A DNA stretch of 64,000 nt from Mycteria americana (Eukaryota; Chordata; Aves; Ciconiiformes; Ciconiidae): assembly GCF_035582795.1 (NCBI RefSeq), contig NC_134366.1, forward strand, positions 108,631,756-108,695,755, given 5' to 3'. Within the stretch, counting starts at the first letter, position 1. The number at the start of each line of letters is the position of its first letter. The notes beneath the pieces were generated by a model. The model searched no databases. It worked only from the letters and a program-made list of their open reading frames with translations, and was not told the origin of the DNA. Position numbers and translations under genes: made by a program. Shown here in pieces: positions 62,201 through 64,000 of the stretch.

Positions 62201-64000
62201 TAGGAAGAGCAAGTGGAAAGGAAGAGGCTCAGTTAATGTTCAGCAGTCTGGGAGAGGATTTAATGTAACATATTTCCAGCATATTGGATACCCTCTTTTG
62301 TCCTATCAAACTGGTCCATGTAGGTCTGAGAACTTTTGTTTTCCAGCCTTTTCAATTAGCAAAAGCAGCATTAGGATACATCTTTTATTTGATGTGCAGA
62401 CAAGAATATTCCCATAACCATAGGTTAATTGCTAGTAAATGTTGCTCAAGCAGTCTTGGGTATGTTGATTAATGGCCTCAGTGAGCAGCTGAAAAATAGC
62501 TAGGCTGTTGGAAAGATCATTAGCAATTTTAACTCTTCCGCTATTGTGATGGGCATAGAGAAACAATTACTAACATTTATAATATATTTCACTGAGTACA
62601 GTGACATACTGAACCACAAGTTACAGTGAGATGGAAACAATCACTGAGTTTTTGTTGCGTTCAATTTTATAGAAGTTTACAAGACAGAGAGAGGCAAGAA
62701 ATTTTTTTTCTTCTTCTTTTTCTAAAGCTTTTGGACACATCTTTGATAAATGCATGGGTGATTTTATACATAAAGACAAATACTCAGTTCTGCTCATTAA
62801 TCCTATTCTTTGAAAGTGGAGAGGGACAGAGATGCTGCATGAAAGGTAGCATGCTGGAGAACAGACCCTGTTTTAGCTTGCGACAGCACAAAGCTTGCAG
62901 TCCAGACCTGATAAAAGCATGAGCTTTCAAGCTGCCTCTGATCTTTCAAAGCTCTGAATATCATCACTTCCCTCAGAGCATCCAGGAGACTGTGGTGGTT
63001 GTGGGAATTCATGACAATACCTCTTCTTACCCGGACTGACTGCAGACCCTGACAGTGCTACAGTGCCTATTGCAGTTTCAGGGAGGGGATTCCAAAGCTC
63101 TTACAGACCACTCCAGGCCATTTACACCACATGAAACCAGGGCAAGGATCTCGGTGTTGGCCTTCGGATAGCTGCCAGATTCACAAACACGGTCATAAAT
63201 TGCCTTTTTCTAACCTAGTCCTCAGAAAAGAAGGAAAGCATCGCCTTCAGCCTGACTTTTCCTAGTGAGGCTTCTAGAAGCTAGAGCAGGGCCCCACAAA
63301 TGTCTGAAGCACCGCACCCAGGAGGGTGGGAGAATAAGCAGCTCAGCTCACTAAGAGAGAAGCTCATAGAAACACACCTGCATACTCTGCAGTGAACACT
63401 GCTTCATTCAGGTATAAGGCAGACTCCAGAAAGTATGATCATGTTCCCTGAAACGATGTACCTTTCAGTTGTCTGTGCGGTAGGCAGAGTGTATTGGTAC
63501 ACAGGTCTGCCAAAATCAACTCTGCATTGCTGAATGCTCTTTCTGGCCTGAAGTTAGGGTCCTCAACTCAGTTCAGGTACAGCTTGGCAGTCTCCTCAGT
63601 CTGCTCCACTGCATGAGCCAGACAGGCACAGAATGATCCTTTGCAGGTTTGCTGACTTTTTTTCAATCCTCCCATATTCTTTGGGCCACCTCCACCTTCA
63701 AGCCCAGGAATTTCTCAATAACTTCTGTCTACCAAATCATCTCTTTACTGAGAGTAGCGTAAGGGTGGTACACACTCATGAACAGTCATCGCTGCCTCCT
63801 AGACCATTGCTTGGTAGCCCTTGGTCAAGGTATCATATAAAACCTTTATGAAGCATCCGTAGTGTTCAGAGCCCTCTCTTCCTGCCCTCTCTTCTGTGTT
63901 AGCCCAGATCAACTTGTGCCACCTACTTTCAAAGACTCCATGGCCCATATTAGCATTCAAACCCCAGGAGGGGAAAACAAAACAATCCTGAACTGTAAGA
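59275..64000. other. Intergenic, no gene recognised
   Basis: Mostly AT-rich unique sequence up to the window edge. The longest open frames (61530-61853 plus, 62626-62922 plus) show no recognisable domain. I see no TGFBR1 exon, the gene I would expect next on this side from mammalian gene order. Confidence 0.5.

Overview
The window is nuclear DNA from a bird, most likely a neoavian species. The evidence is CR1 LINE 3' ends carrying the typical ATTCTGTG-like terminal octamers, compact split genes with one strong CpG island, and three full-length solo LTRs of ERVL-like type with 5-bp target-site duplications. I know both LTR types from neoavian genomes by recall, not by search. Most of the window is non-coding; very few long open frames are genes.

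The secure gene content is one head-to-head pair at 5.4-13.5 kb. SEC61B (minus strand, four coding exons, 96 residues) encodes the beta subunit of the ER protein translocon. ALG2 (plus strand, two coding exons, 407 residues) encodes the ER mannosyltransferase that builds the lipid-linked oligosaccharide for N-glycosylation. Their start codons are about 440 bp apart inside a CpG island (about 10.2-11.6 kb) that must serve as a bidirectional promoter, with a perfect NRF1 palindrome and two ACGT-core elements of the kind used in the unfolded-protein response. The two products meet at the ER membrane, where translocated chains receive N-glycans. SEC61B and ALG2 are also neighbours in mammals.

Downstream (13.5-64 kb) is mostly unique AT-rich intergenic sequence with repeats. 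At 14.4-17.45 kb lies a badly scrambled Ty3/gypsy retrotransposon whose gag, RT, RNase H and LTR pieces alternate in strand. A solo LTR fragment of the same type lies at 36.96-37.34 kb. CR1 pieces lie at 21.5, 21.9, 34.2, 44.2, 46.6 and 55.5 kb. Two copies of one ERVL-like solo LTR, in inverted orientation, lie at 26.66 and 30.53 kb, and a different 1-kb ERVL-like solo LTR with internal tandem repeats lies at 58.26 kb.

The most interesting unexplained signal is at 39.3-43.3 kb. Two exon-like segments (39.3 and 42.06 kb, plus strand) encode related Gly/Ser-rich peptides and differ mainly at silent sites. The second has a clean acceptor and donor, and a further acceptor at 43.09 kb leads in frame to a short tail, a stop codon and a poly(A) signal. 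I do not recognise this gene.
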